Shown: positions 1 to 7,287 of the stretch, in pieces | Layout of the letters: each line of letters begins with the position of its first letter | Position numbering within the stretch: position 1 is the stretch's first letter | Origin: a virus | Virus record (IMG/VR): IMGVR_UViG_3300044700_000737 | Coordinates: 1 to 26,313 of that record | Reading direction: 5' to 3' (one strand) | DNA: 26,313 nt | The notes under the pieces: model-generated | The model's database searches: none | What the model saw: the letters and a program-made list of their open reading frames with translations, nothing else | Told to the model about the DNA's origin: nothing | Position numbers and translations under genes: made by a program

Positions 1-790
1 TGTTTTTGGTCTGAAAATAGATGATGCCGGCGTGCCGGGTGGTGCATTCCTGCACAACGGGGACTTTTTCAAATCCCTTGCCGCTTTTTTTCGGCAAAAG
101 CTCAGCATCGCACTCCTCGAGGGTCTTGGCGCCCTGGAGATAGTTTTTTACCGTGGGCGAGTAGCCTTCGATGGGCGTAAATGTGACGAGGAGGATGCCA
201 TTTCGGTCGAGAAGGCGGAATCGGATGGTTTCAAGCCAGTCGAGGGGGACTAATTCGTCGCACCAGGCGAGATCGATCTCGCCGCCCTCGATTGTCGTGA
301 TGTCCTGGGCGTAATTTCGGAACCAGACCTGCGATTTATTGGGAAGGACGGCGGTGTTTTCGGAAAATCCGTTCTTCTGCGTGTAGGAAATGTTGGTGAT
401 CTTGCTGCGTTTCGCCGTTCTCAGCTCGGCGGGCATGAAATTCCACACGATGGGCTGCTGCATGGAGATCGAGTTGTCGTTGGTGGTCTGGAAGCACCAC
501 ACGCGGCTTGCTGGCTTCTCTAGCAGGGTGCGGACGACCATTTTTCCCGCCCATGTGCTCTTGCCGGAGCGGTTGCCGCCGAGCACCAACAGGTCGCGGT
601 AGCGCTTGGCGATCTTCTCGGCCTTGGTCCAGTGCTCAGGCTCGTAGCCGTAGCGGATCGGATCCTCTTTTTCCAACCCAATGCGGCGCTCCCTCTCGGC
701 CAAGAGGGTCCTCGCCGACTCGAAGTCGGAAACGAAAAGCTCCGGCGGGATAAATGGCAGCAGGGGATGGGCGGTTTGCGTGAATGTCAT
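1..790 (-). CDS. terL: Terminase large subunit, N-terminal ATPase part (truncated by window edge)
   Basis: Motor ATPase that drives phage DNA into the prohead and cuts concatemers. The reading frame stays open from the ATG at 790 to the window edge, so only about 263 N-terminal residues are visible and the nuclease domain is missing. Seen: a Walker A motif GGNRSGKST at residues 71-79, a hydrophobic strand ending in the acidic pair of LAWCDE (174-179, Walker B), and LLVTFTP (about 200-206), which fits the coupling motif of terminases. The start overlaps the stop of the upstream zinc-ribbon gene as ATGA, so translation is probably coupled. The gene follows the small-terminase-like gene after four small genes. 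The family assignment is strong; which packaging type it belongs to cannot be told from this part. Confidence 0.93.
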   Translation of the reverse strand, partial: MTFTQTAHPLLPFIPPELFVSDFESARTLLAERERRIGLEKEDPIRYGYEPEHWTKAEKIAKRYRDLLVLGGNRSGKSTWAGKMVVRTLLEKPASRVWCFQTTNDNSISMQQPIVWNFMPAELRTAKRSKITNISYTQKNGFSENTAVLPNKSQVWFRNYAQDITTIEGGEIDLAWCDELVPLDWLETIRFRLLDRNGILLVTFTPIEGYSPTVKNYLQGAKTLEECDAELLPKKSGKGFEKVPVVQECTTRHAGIIYFQTKN

Positions 791-1038
791 AGGGTGGCGA
801 GCTTGTCGTTGATGCGGGTAAGCCAATCGGTGGACTCGGGCTTGGCCTTGGGGGCGGGTTTGGGGCGCTTGGTGGGTTTGGGGGCGGGTTTTTTCGCCCA
901 AGGGAAGGGGCGAAGGTGCAAGACCTCGGAGGTGTTGAACCGGTGGTCGTTCTCGCACCGGCGCCGCCGGAAAAACTCCTCGCCGACCGAGCGGCAGGAG
1001 ACGACGCGGGTAGGGGATTGGCAGGTGGGGCAGGTCAT
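787..1038 (-). CDS. Small NrdR-type zinc-ribbon protein
   Basis: An 83-residue protein opening with CPTC, then a conserved-looking VSCRSVGEEFFRRRRC and a second metal half with C and H (CENDH), then RFNTSEV. This order closely resembles the N-terminal zinc ribbon of the NrdR repressor (CPxC, RRRRxC, RFtTxE). The ATP-cone domain of real NrdR is absent; instead there is a Pro/Lys/Ala-rich linker and a short C-terminal tail. I infer a small nucleic-acid-binding protein, perhaps acting with terminase or as a late regulator. The start at 1038 was chosen because it forms an ATGA overlap with the upstream stop; the longer frame from 1065 would lie inside the upstream gene. It overlaps terL by 4 bases. 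Confidence 0.75.
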   Translation of the reverse strand: MTCPTCQSPTRVVSCRSVGEEFFRRRRCENDHRFNTSEVLHLRPFPWAKKPAPKPTKRPKPAPKAKPESTDWLTRINDKLATL

Positions 1039-1253
1039 TTTGCTGCTTCCTTCAGTTGCTCCCATGCGTTTCGGTAAAAGCGAACATCTGCCATGAGCAC
1101 TTGGTTGCTCTCTGACATCTGCTGTGCCAGCTCCCTCGATTCGTCGCGCTCGCGTTCTAACTTGCGGGCGTGTTCAGTCATTGCTCGTAGCTCTAAGTCC
1201 GAATAATCATTTAGATCACGCAAGAAAGCATCCGTCTCAGGCGTGTCACTCAT
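1035..1253 (-). CDS. Small charged, probably coiled-coil protein
   Basis: A 72-residue protein rich in Glu, Arg and Leu; residues about 18-70 look like one or two long helices (LELRAMTEHARKLERERDES, then LAQQMSESNQ...). No family is recognised. It is linked by an 8-base overlap to the gene upstream and by an ATGA overlap to the zinc-ribbon gene downstream, so it is surely part of the packaging-module transcript. The clean overlaps and natural composition are the main reasons to believe it is coding. Confidence 0.7.
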   Translation of the reverse strand: MSDTPETDAFLRDLNDYSDLELRAMTEHARKLERERDESRELAQQMSESNQVLMADVRFYRNAWEQLKEAAK

Positions 1254-1431
1254 CGCTGGCCTCCTCCTTTAACTGATCAACGAAATCCCATGCCTGCTTG
1301 GCTCGCAGGTCGAAATACCTGGCCATGAGATGCGCCACTCCTTGGAGCGTGGTCTCTTCTGCGGTGACAAACTCCTCAACCAAGCAGGCTATCTGGCCGA
1401 GCATGACTCCGTGCTTTTGTTCCTCACTCAT
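1246..1431 (-). CDS. Small hypothetical protein between terminase genes
   Basis: A 61-residue, mostly helical acidic protein beginning MSEEQKHGVMLGQIACLVEE and ending in a charged tail. I recognise no domain. The start overlaps the stop of the upstream gene as ATGA, and its stop lies 8 bases inside the next gene, the same head-to-tail pattern as its neighbours. Its role is unknown. Confidence 0.65.
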   Translation of the reverse strand: MSEEQKHGVMLGQIACLVEEFVTAEETTLQGVAHLMARYFDLRAKQAWDFVDQLKEEASDE

Positions 1432-1706
1432 CCCTCATACCCCCCATGCAACAGCGCATTCGTCTTCGGCTTCACCGCCACCAACGCACCGCCGGCGTCC
1501 ACTCCGACCAACACCGGTTCGTTCGCCCGGTAGAAGGTATTCGACCGCACTTGCACATTCACCACCTCGCCGTCGAGGTCTACCCTCAACACACGGGGGT
1601 TCTGCGGTTGTCTCCCAGGCGCGGCCTTGCACATCCTCGGCCACTCAGGAGGCATAGGTGGTTGATCTTGTTTTGTTTCTTGCTTGTTAGGTTGCTGTTT
1701 TTTCAT
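1428..1706 (-). CDS. Small hypothetical protein with beta-rich C-terminus
   Basis: About 92 residues from the ATG at 1706: a Lys/Gln/Pro-rich head (MKKQQPNKQETKQDQPPMPP), then a segment that reads like a small beta domain (VLRVDLDGEVVNVQVRSNTF, YRANEPVLVGVDAGGALVAV). No family is recognised. The start is uncertain: an ATG at 1786 and a TTG at 1796 are in frame and would add a low-complexity leader. I prefer 1706 because the extra stretch contains a copy of the repeat found near position 3000 and reads like non-coding DNA. No good Shine-Dalgarno is visible for either start. Confidence 0.55.
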   Translation of the reverse strand: MKKQQPNKQETKQDQPPMPPEWPRMCKAAPGRQPQNPRVLRVDLDGEVVNVQVRSNTFYRANEPVLVGVDAGGALVAVKPKTNALLHGGYEG

Positions 1707-1734
1707 AAAATTTTTCGGGGACTGGACCAGTGGG

Positions 1735-1749
1735 GGTAATTTTGCGGAG
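1735..1749. repeat. Outlying copy of the TTTTGCGGAG repeat
   Basis: The 15-mer GGTAATTTTGCGGAG here is identical to 2990-3004 in the large palindromic array between the helicase gene and the 84-residue gene. It lies in the gap (1707-1840) just upstream of the 92-residue gene, as the array lies upstream of another minus-strand gene. A shared operator, promoter element or replication-protein site is possible; the sequence alone does not decide. Confidence 0.6.
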
Positions 1750-1840
1750 TCAGCGGACCGACCCCCCTCCCCCCCTGTCTGGGTCATAACTTCCAATAAC
1801 CACTCTTGTCGATAATGGACGAATGCTGATGTGCAATGGC

Positions 1841-2629
1841 TTACGCATTTTGGTCACTATCATCTACATTTTTAGCCTTGTTATTGAGACTGAGCGGAGG
1901 TTTTGAAGTGGGGACTTCCGCACCGCTACTGGTTCCCGAGGGGGTCTCGATCTCATACTCACCATCGATGTCATCAGCCTTCTTCGGAATGCTGTTGATG
2001 AGTTCCTCAAACGACAACGCATTGATCTTCTGGTTGATGTTGATGGTGAGTTGAGCGCCACCTTCGCTGTCGCGGATCTTGTCTTGAGCGGTGCCGGCTA
2101 CAAAGTTGAGCTCGGCGGCTTTCATCTTGGAGACTTGGGTGGGGTCGTTGAGCTTGTCGCGGAGGGCATCGACTGCTAGGCGTCGGACATCTTTCCAGCT
2201 TGAAGCGGCGACTTGGGATTCCTTGTCTTTGGTATCGGGGTGGTTAGCAATGATGCGAGAGATGACCGCAGGCTTGACGCCCAGCTTGGTGTTGATGGCA
2301 GAGACCGTCATGCCCATGAGGTAGAAGTCGGCGACGATGTCGCACATCTGGCGAAACTGGGAGGACATCGCATCCCAGTTGACCGTTTCTTCGCACGCAG
2401 CGGCCTGTTCTAGGGCTTTTTCCAGCTTATTGGGCCTTGACCCCATCTCGGACTTGATCGGGGCTTCTGCGCGTTTCTGGAGTTTCCATTCCTTGGCCTC
2501 CTCGTAATCCATGGGGCAACCGGCGTCGAACCACTGGGTGGCGGTCTGGACGCTGACATGGAAATCAGCGGCCAGTTTGGTGGCGATGCTGTGCTTTGTC
2601 TCGGGTTTGGCTGGGCGTTTGGGTTTCAT
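1841..2629 (-). CDS. terS: Terminase small subunit-like DNA-binding protein
   Basis: 262 residues with two helix-turn-helix-like segments: one near residues 17-34 (TKLAADFHVSVQTATQWF) and a second near 107-129 (MTVSAINTKLGVKPAVISRI). A helical middle and an acidic, low-complexity C-terminal tail follow. Small terminase subunits recognise the packaging site through such N-terminal HTH domains and oligomerise through a helical core. Its position at the head of the packaging module, upstream of terL on the same strand, supports this. The assignment is by architecture and position rather than a diagnostic motif; a replication or transcription regulator is the main alternative. The start overlaps the upstream stop (ATGA). 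Confidence 0.65.
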   Translation of the reverse strand: MKPKRPAKPETKHSIATKLAADFHVSVQTATQWFDAGCPMDYEEAKEWKLQKRAEAPIKSEMGSRPNKLEKALEQAAACEETVNWDAMSSQFRQMCDIVADFYLMGMTVSAINTKLGVKPAVISRIIANHPDTKDKESQVAASSWKDVRRLAVDALRDKLNDPTQVSKMKAAELNFVAGTAQDKIRDSEGGAQLTININQKINALSFEELINSIPKKADDIDGEYEIETPSGTSSGAEVPTSKPPLSLNNKAKNVDDSDQNA

Positions 2630-2880
2630 AGTCGGGCCTTCCAGTTAGTGGCCTCGACGACAAGGCGCCGAGCTTCCTCAGCGGAATGCCAGTAAACCTC
2701 CTGCTCCCCGATATCGCGGGTGTATTCGGGCGGCTCGATGTGGTTGAGTGCCCAGCGGAGATAGGTGGCGAGGTCTGATGCGAGTTGGCAGGTATGAGAG
2801 ACGCCGGGATGGTCTTGCCATTCGCGGCCGCAGGCTTGGCACCCGACAAACGGGTCGATGGGTTTTTTGGGGTGGTTCAT
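2626..2880 (-). CDS. Small Cys-containing hypothetical protein
   Basis: 84 residues beginning MNHPKKPIDPFVGCQACGREW. A CxxC pair followed about 15 residues later by H and C (VSHTCQ) suggests a small zinc-binding site, and the remainder is helical (LASDLATYLRWALNHIEPPE). The start at 2880 is favoured over the in-frame ATG at 2895 because GGAG stands 8 bases before it; this Shine-Dalgarno is itself part of a GCGGAG repeat unit. Its stop overlaps the small-terminase start as ATGA. No family recognised. Confidence 0.65.
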   Translation of the reverse strand: MNHPKKPIDPFVGCQACGREWQDHPGVSHTCQLASDLATYLRWALNHIEPPEYTRDIGEQEVYWHSAEEARRLVVEATNWKARL

Positions 2881-2900
2881 ATTATTGCTCCGCATAATCT

Positions 2901-3063
2901 ATTTTGCGGATTTCGATGGTTGGAAATGACCCCTCCGAAAAATTACTCCTCCGCAAAACAATCCCCCCTTCTTAGGGGGATTTTGCGGAGGTAATTTTGC
3001 GGAGGTCATCCATGCTCCGCAGAATTGGAGTATTGCGGAGGTTTTGCGGAGGTTTTGCGGAGG
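2901..3063. repeat. Large imperfect palindrome with TTTTGCGGAGG iterons: candidate origin or control site
   Basis: Direct copies of TTTTGCGGAGG lie at 2981-2991, 2995-3005, 3042-3052 and 3053-3063, with variants at 2902-2910 and 3031-3041. An exact inverted copy lies at 2948-2958, with inverted variants at 2932-2940 and 3015-3024. The units are arranged so that 2901-2970 and 2975-3030 are imperfect mirror images (blocks ATTyTGCGGA, ATGACC, TCCGmAAAATTAC, CTCCGCAAAA and TCCCCC in the same order) around a short centre TTCTTA. Two tandem 11-mers finish the array. It occupies the gap after the helicase gene in the replication module. Iterons and cruciform DNA next to a helicase gene suggest a replication origin; an operator or terminator is also possible. 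Confidence 0.7.
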
Positions 3064-3077
3064 CAGGAAAAACATAG

Positions 3078-4586
3078 TCAGGCGGCGGCTTTCTGTGGTT
3101 GAGTGTTCTTGTCTAGGACCCGCTTGATGGTGTCGTGAGAGACCTTGTATTTTTTGATGGCGGCAGAATAAAAACCTCGGGTGTTGTCTGGCCAATTGGC
3201 GTGCATGGTTACGATCTCAAATTCTTGCACATCGTTGAGTGCGGACGGCCTGCCCGACTTGCCCTGCGACTTGCCCTCTTCTTGGGTCTCCTCGGGGAGT
3301 TCTGCCGGTTCCCAGTGCAATCCCTTGTCGGCATGCTTGATCACGATGTCTGTGGTTGGGTGGCCGTGGTTATCGACTACGGCAGCCCGATTGCCCCGCT
3401 TCGCCAGGAGAACCTTGAAGATTCCCTCATGCTTAGTGGTCTGGAGCACGCAGATAGCGCGTGCCCAGTTCGTTAGCTCTGATGAGCCGAGGCCGATGTA
3501 GGCATAGTCATTCGCATTCCAGTGCGCCCGGCTCTTGCTGTCGCTCTGGGGCTTGCCAGTGTGGTGGCTCCACACCCATGCGAAGCCGTGCTCGAAAGCC
3601 AGCGGGTTGCACAGCTCGCGCAGGAAGTGCGAGGCCACAGCTTGCTGGGAAATATCATCCCCGATGAATGACAGCAACGGATCCCCATACACCAGGTCGA
3701 ACGGCCCGTGCTTCGCAATCAGCTCGCGGATGACCTCGATGAACGCCTCGCCGGTCTGAGCCGTCACCCGCGCCACGATCACATTTTCCCGCAAAATATC
3801 CACCGCCTCGCGTTGCGTCATCTTGGATTGGGCTACTACATACGACATCACGCCTTGCACCACCTCGGCCATGTCGCCCATATCGTTCTCCGCCTGCACG
3901 ATTAGGCACTTGAGCTTCCGCTTCGGCTTCATCCCAAAGAACGGCATCCCCAGCGCCCAGGTCATCGCCTGCTGGAGAGTGTAGCTTGATTTGCCAATGC
4001 CCGACTGCCCGAGGAGCAGGAGCTGGCCGCCACGGCACAGCCAGCGGTTCCCCACCAGCGTGCTTGAGTCGTCCTCTGCCTTGTAACTCCACAGCTCCTC
4101 GAAAGTATGCATCTCCACGCCCACCATCAAAGCCCGAGGCTTCGCCAGCGTCTTGAGCTCCTCCAGCGCCTCCGCCACAGGCATATCCCCCGAGGCCAAC
4201 CGCTGACCGATTTTGGTCGCCTTGCGCTGCGCCGCCGCCGAGGCGATGTCAGCCAGGTATTCCGACACGATGGCGCCACCCGCCGGGTTGTAAGCCAGCG
4301 ACGAGTCCGCCATCACCAGCCCATCCCGCCAGCACACCATGCCCGACTCCTTCGCCATCCGCTCCGCCACCTTCAGCAAAAACGGGTCCCGCTCGATGGC
4401 TTCGAGGATCGTCGTGCCCGTCGTGGCCTTCTTGGCGTGGTGCAGCCGGTGCGCCGCCGCGTAGTAAATGCCATTGAGCACCGAGACAAAACTATCGGGA
4501 TCCACAATCGCCGACCTCGGCACGCCGGCGAAGCCAGCGACACTAATGTAGCCGACGACGGCGCTCTCTTTTTCGAGGTATTGCAT
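3078..4586 (-). CDS. DnaB/RepA-like hexameric helicase ATPase
   Basis: 502 residues. An N-terminal helical region begins like DnaB N-domains (MQYLEKESAVVGYIS). A RecA-fold ATPase follows: Walker A GQSGIGKSS at 193-201, QAEND at 231-235 as the likely catalytic Glu strand, Walker B LVYGDPLL at 298-305, and WSHHTGK at 339-345, typical of the RepA/AAA_25 group. The C-terminus (about 455-490) contains a putative helix-turn-helix (FYSAAIKKYKVSHDTIKRVL), which could bind the repeat array immediately downstream. It probably unwinds DNA at phage replication start. It follows the 84-residue gene by a TAATG overlap. No primase domain is visible, so host primase or another phage gene would be needed. Confidence 0.85.
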   Translation of the reverse strand: MQYLEKESAVVGYISVAGFAGVPRSAIVDPDSFVSVLNGIYYAAAHRLHHAKKATTGTTILEAIERDPFLLKVAERMAKESGMVCWRDGLVMADSSLAYNPAGGAIVSEYLADIASAAAQRKATKIGQRLASGDMPVAEALEELKTLAKPRALMVGVEMHTFEELWSYKAEDDSSTLVGNRWLCRGGQLLLLGQSGIGKSSYTLQQAMTWALGMPFFGMKPKRKLKCLIVQAENDMGDMAEVVQGVMSYVVAQSKMTQREAVDILRENVIVARVTAQTGEAFIEVIRELIAKHGPFDLVYGDPLLSFIGDDISQQAVASHFLRELCNPLAFEHGFAWVWSHHTGKPQSDSKSRAHWNANDYAYIGLGSSELTNWARAICVLQTTKHEGIFKVLLAKRGNRAAVVDNHGHPTTDIVIKHADKGLHWEPAELPEETQEEGKSQGKSGRPSALNDVQEFEIVTMHANWPDNTRGFYSAAIKKYKVSHDTIKRVLDKNTQPQKAAA

Positions 4587-4840
4587 TAAAAATTGTTTTT
4601 CTGTTCCCAGCGTTGCACCCGGCGATCAAATCTCGTCCACCGTAGGTATTCCATTTCAGTCATGGCTCCGGCCTTATAGAGCCAGTCGGCAAACTTGCCG
4701 CCCTGCGCAGCCATTCCCCATCCGCTCGAGTTTGGATGGTGCCTCGACTCAAAAACTTCGCACGGCCATTGCTTGAGACGGCTGCGCCAATAGCGATGCC
4801 TTTCCTCGTTTGGAAGTTTCCCGAAGAGTTCGAGTTGCAT
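4586..4840 (-). CDS. Small hypothetical protein of the replication module
   Basis: 84 residues beginning MQLELFGKLPNEERHRYWRS, rich in Trp, Arg and His. No motif is recognised. The start at 4840 was chosen because it lies 2 bases after the resolvase stop, while the upstream extension in this frame is Arg/Pro/Gly-rich shadow sequence inside the resolvase gene. Its stop and the helicase start share one base (TAATG), so the two are probably translated together; an accessory factor for the helicase is a guess from position only. Confidence 0.7.
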   Translation of the reverse strand: MQLELFGKLPNEERHRYWRSRLKQWPCEVFESRHHPNSSGWGMAAQGGKFADWLYKAGAMTEMEYLRWTRFDRRVQRWEQKNNF

Positions 4841-4842
4841 TT

Positions 4843-5280
4843 CTATTCCTTCACATCCCCCGCATACACCGCCACAGCCAGCGCCGCCCACAGGTGGGAG
4901 CGCATGCCGTAGGTCGGGCCGGGGTTCTTCTTCGTGCCCTGCGGCCCGAGGCGGTCGATCAGCGCCTGCCGCACATTGGCATCCTTTGCCCTGGGGGAGT
5001 GGCAGAGGTGGAGCTTCGCATCGCGCCGGTAGACCAAGCGCGGCTCCACCCGAGCCACTTCCACGAACCGCCCGATCCACACACAGGTCTCGAAGACCTC
5101 CTTGCCCACCGCCATGCCGTAGGAGGCGATCATCTCGCAGGCCACCGCGTCATATTCGCGGCCGATAAGGATTTGGCGGATCTCCGCATTCGGCAGGTGG
5201 TCGGCCTCGAGGATGCGGCGCCCGTCCCAAAGGACAAACGCCGTCTCGGTAGTGCCGGGATCGAGGGCAAGGATGGTCAT
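4843..5280 (-). CDS. RuvC-like Holliday junction resolvase
   Basis: 145 residues with the RNase H-like opening MTILALDPGTTET (catalytic Asp at 7), a second acidic strand DAVACEM (Glu 49), and a C-terminal helix SHLWAALAVAVY that aligns with the HxxDA helix of RuvC. RuvC-type enzymes cut four-way DNA junctions; phages use them to clear branched replication products before packaging. The usual Asp of HxxDA appears as Ala here, leaving D7, E49 and H129, and perhaps D100, as metal ligands. The start at 5280 overlaps the upstream stop as ATGA. Loss of activity through the missing Asp cannot be excluded. Confidence 0.8.
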   Translation of the reverse strand: MTILALDPGTTETAFVLWDGRRILEADHLPNAEIRQILIGREYDAVACEMIASYGMAVGKEVFETCVWIGRFVEVARVEPRLVYRRDAKLHLCHSPRAKDANVRQALIDRLGPQGTKKNPGPTYGMRSHLWAALAVAVYAGDVKE

Positions 5281-5504
5281 ATGAGGTCCGGCAAATTCCG
5301 ACGCTGCGAGGCGCCTCTCACCCAATCCCGCACGGCCTCGATGGTCTTGTCGTCGAGGTCGGCAAAAGCTCCGGCGCCGTGCTTGAGACGGCTCCGGCAC
5401 TCTTGGTCCAGATCGTTGAGCACCAACAAGGCGTCGAGCCCCGACTGCGCGTAGCGCATCTCGGCCTCGTCCTCCGGCAAGTCGAATTCCAAAATGCCCT
5501 TCAT
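5277..5504 (-). CDS. Small acidic hypothetical protein
   Basis: 75 residues, helical and acidic in the first half (MKGILEFDLPEDEAEMRYAQ), with an Arg-rich end. The layout, with a helical hairpin holding LDQECRSRLKHGAG, looks like the small conserved proteins found next to resolvase and SSB genes in many phages, but I cannot name a family. The stop overlaps the resolvase start (ATGA) and the start lies just after the SSB-like stop. Confidence 0.7.
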   Translation of the reverse strand: MKGILEFDLPEDEAEMRYAQSGLDALLVLNDLDQECRSRLKHGAGAFADLDDKTIEAVRDWVRGASQRRNLPDLI

Positions 5505-5506
5505 GG

Positions 5507-6001
5507 TTAAAACGGAATGTCGTCCGAGGTTTTGGGTGCAGGTTTCGTTGGCGCCTTCACATCATCGCCCCGGTCGATCTTCGCCAGCCGCTCGGCCAGC
5601 GCCTCGATCACCGTGGCATCCACCTCGTTCTTCGGAGCCATCTCCGCAGGGTTCAGCCACTTCACCTTGTGCCGGGTCTCGTTGTTGTATTCCTCGGAGT
5701 CCACGGTGATGCGTGCCATCTGCCCCGCAAAACTCGCCGCACCGCTGGCCAAGGACTTGATGTCCCAGTTCTTGCCAAAGCAATCGTCGAGCGTCTGGAT
5801 CGTCCGCCGCGCCGCGGCCTCCGTCAGGTAGCCCCGCCACACGATCTCGCGTCCTTCTTGCGAGCCCGAATCGGTCACAAGCAATGGAATGCGAATGAAT
5901 TCGCTCCCGCTCCCCGACACGCCGATCCAGCCATTGCCCGGCGCCTTCACCTTGCACAGGTATCGGCCCGACTCGTTCACATATCTATTTTCGTTGTCCA
6001 T
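5507..6001 (-). CDS. SSB-like single-stranded DNA-binding protein
   Basis: 164 residues. The N-terminal two-thirds read as a beta-rich domain with many Gly and aromatic residues (GRYLCKVKAPGNGWIGVSG, EIVWRGYLTEAA, HKVKWLNPAEM), followed by a flexible Pro/Lys/Ala linker and an acidic tip ending SDDIPF. An acidic tail ending in IPF is the hallmark of bacterial SSB, where it recruits partner proteins. The core resembles the phage DUF669-type ssDNA-binding proteins more than classical SSB. Placed between the nuclease and resolvase genes, it fits a recombination-replication module together with the Sak4-like ATPase. One base separates it from the nuclease stop. Confidence 0.75.
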   Translation of the reverse strand: MDNENRYVNESGRYLCKVKAPGNGWIGVSGSGSEFIRIPLLVTDSGSQEGREIVWRGYLTEAAARRTIQTLDDCFGKNWDIKSLASGAASFAGQMARITVDSEEYNNETRHKVKWLNPAEMAPKNEVDATVIEALAERLAKIDRGDDVKAPTKPAPKTSDDIPF

Positions 6002-6002
6002 A

Positions 6003-7034
6003 TTAGTTTAGTTGTTTGGTTTGTTTGGTTTTCACTTGTCTGAGTTGTTTTGTCGTCGAACCCGTGCGCACATGCGCGTTCAGCGGTTCTTTGCCCAGTT
6101 GAGCCGCCCACTCCCGGTAGGCTTTGCCGGACATCTTTCCGCCGAGTGCCAGGATGATGGATTCCACCGGCGCATTCGTCTCCCGCGCCACCCACAGAAT
6201 CCCCTCGACATCAAAGTATTCGCGCCCCTTGACTTCGGTGAGCTTCCAACCATCGACCTCGCGGCCGTCTTCGAGCATCGCCTTGAGCGCCTCGAGAGCC
6301 GGTTCGGCGATGGCCTTTTCGACGGCCTTCCATTGCGCCACGAATTGGCCGAGCTTTTCCGGCGTCTCCATCACCCGCTCCAGCATCGAAGACAGGGTAG
6401 GGGACTCCGCGGCGATCACCGCCAAGCCCTCCTCCACCGGCTTCACAACGGCAGGGCAAAAATCGGAATTGGCACACCACCCGCAGTAGTCACACGCCCG
6501 AGGCTCCGCCGCAGGATCATTCACCTCAGCAATAATGCGTTCCACAATCTGTTTCGCCTGCTCCAGCGTGAAGCGGTAGCTCTTCACCACTTGGTGGTCG
6601 CAGTAGAGCACATGAGCCGTATATTCCTGCTCGAAACTCATGTGCATCATGGCGTAACAATAGGCCGCGAGCTGCTCCGCATACCCGCGTAACTGCCCTG
6701 TCTTCAAATCTGCCACCCAGCCGAGCTTCTCACAGAGCGCATCGGCCGTGCCGATGTGGGCGATTCCCGGCGTATGCATCGCCAGATACTCCTCCCGAGT
6801 TTCGATGGTCCCCGTCCGCTGGTAGTCCTCCATAAGGGCGACCGCCCACTCAACCGCTGGGCGGTCCTCCGCCGGCAGCGCGTCGATTTTGGTGCGGTCG
6901 CCCTGCAACCCCAAACGAAAAGCCTCGTCCATCACCGTTCCCCGCTGGGCCGCTGGCCCCGCATCCCCCGGCTTCGGTGTGTATTTCGGGCAAGCCGCCA
7001 GTTTCGGCAGCATGCTGTGTCGTATATTATTCAT
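6003..7034 (-). CDS. PD-(D/E)XK nuclease, Cas4/RecB-like (DUF2800-type)
   Basis: 343 residues. Seen in order: a Cys in SMLPKLAACPKY (C15), GTADAL (D98), the core VADLKTG (D109, K111), YAEQL (Q121), and a cysteine cluster CDYCGWCANSDFC (181-193). D...DxK...Q with an N-terminal Cys and three or four late Cys is the pattern of Fe-S-containing Cas4/AddB-type exonucleases, widespread in phages as DUF2800 proteins. It probably resects DNA ends for recombination. The roughly 140-residue C-terminal part is helical and ends in a Lys/Gln-rich tail. The start overlaps the upstream stop by 8 bases. Confidence 0.85.
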   Translation of the reverse strand: MNNIRHSMLPKLAACPKYTPKPGDAGPAAQRGTVMDEAFRLGLQGDRTKIDALPAEDRPAVEWAVALMEDYQRTGTIETREEYLAMHTPGIAHIGTADALCEKLGWVADLKTGQLRGYAEQLAAYCYAMMHMSFEQEYTAHVLYCDHQVVKSYRFTLEQAKQIVERIIAEVNDPAAEPRACDYCGWCANSDFCPAVVKPVEEGLAVIAAESPTLSSMLERVMETPEKLGQFVAQWKAVEKAIAEPALEALKAMLEDGREVDGWKLTEVKGREYFDVEGILWVARETNAPVESIILALGGKMSGKAYREWAAQLGKEPLNAHVRTGSTTKQLRQVKTKQTKQLN

Positions 7035-7287
7035 GGTGTTTATTATTTAAAAATTTTGCGTATGCTTTTCCTGTCAGTTTGCCTCGAGAGGCTAAAAATC
7101 TGTCGCAGGCGGCGTTGATTTCATCGCAACTTGAGGCCGAGAGGTAGGGGGGCAGCGCTCGAATGTCTTCTGGCGTATAGATATCAACACGCAGTTTTCG
7201 TGTGCGCCACCCCTCGGGGGAGGTTTTGATTTGGAACAAACCACCCGCCTCCCACAAAGCATCCAAGGATTCCCTCTCGAGTGTCAC
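7027..7287 (-). CDS. Small hypothetical protein, GTG start
   Basis: 86 residues from a GTG at 7287, directly abutting the stop of the Sak4-like gene. It contains a stretch TRKLRVDIYTPEDIRALPPY and helical flanks. No family is recognised. The GTG start follows from frame limits: the codon before it is the TAG of the upstream gene's strand neighbourhood, and no later ATG leaves a sensible protein. Its end overlaps the nuclease start by 8 bases, so it is likely co-translated with the recombination genes. Confidence 0.65.
   Translation of the reverse strand: MTLERESLDALWEAGGLFQIKTSPEGWRTRKLRVDIYTPEDIRALPPYLSASSCDEINAACDRFLASRGKLTGKAYAKFLNNKHHE

Noticed and set aside
2899-3075. Minus-strand open frame of about 58 codons through the palindrome (MFFLPPQNL...)
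   Set aside because: It only translates the CCTCCGCAAAA repeats into PPQN-type peptide repeats; the repeats occur in both orientations and frames, so non-coding function is more likely.
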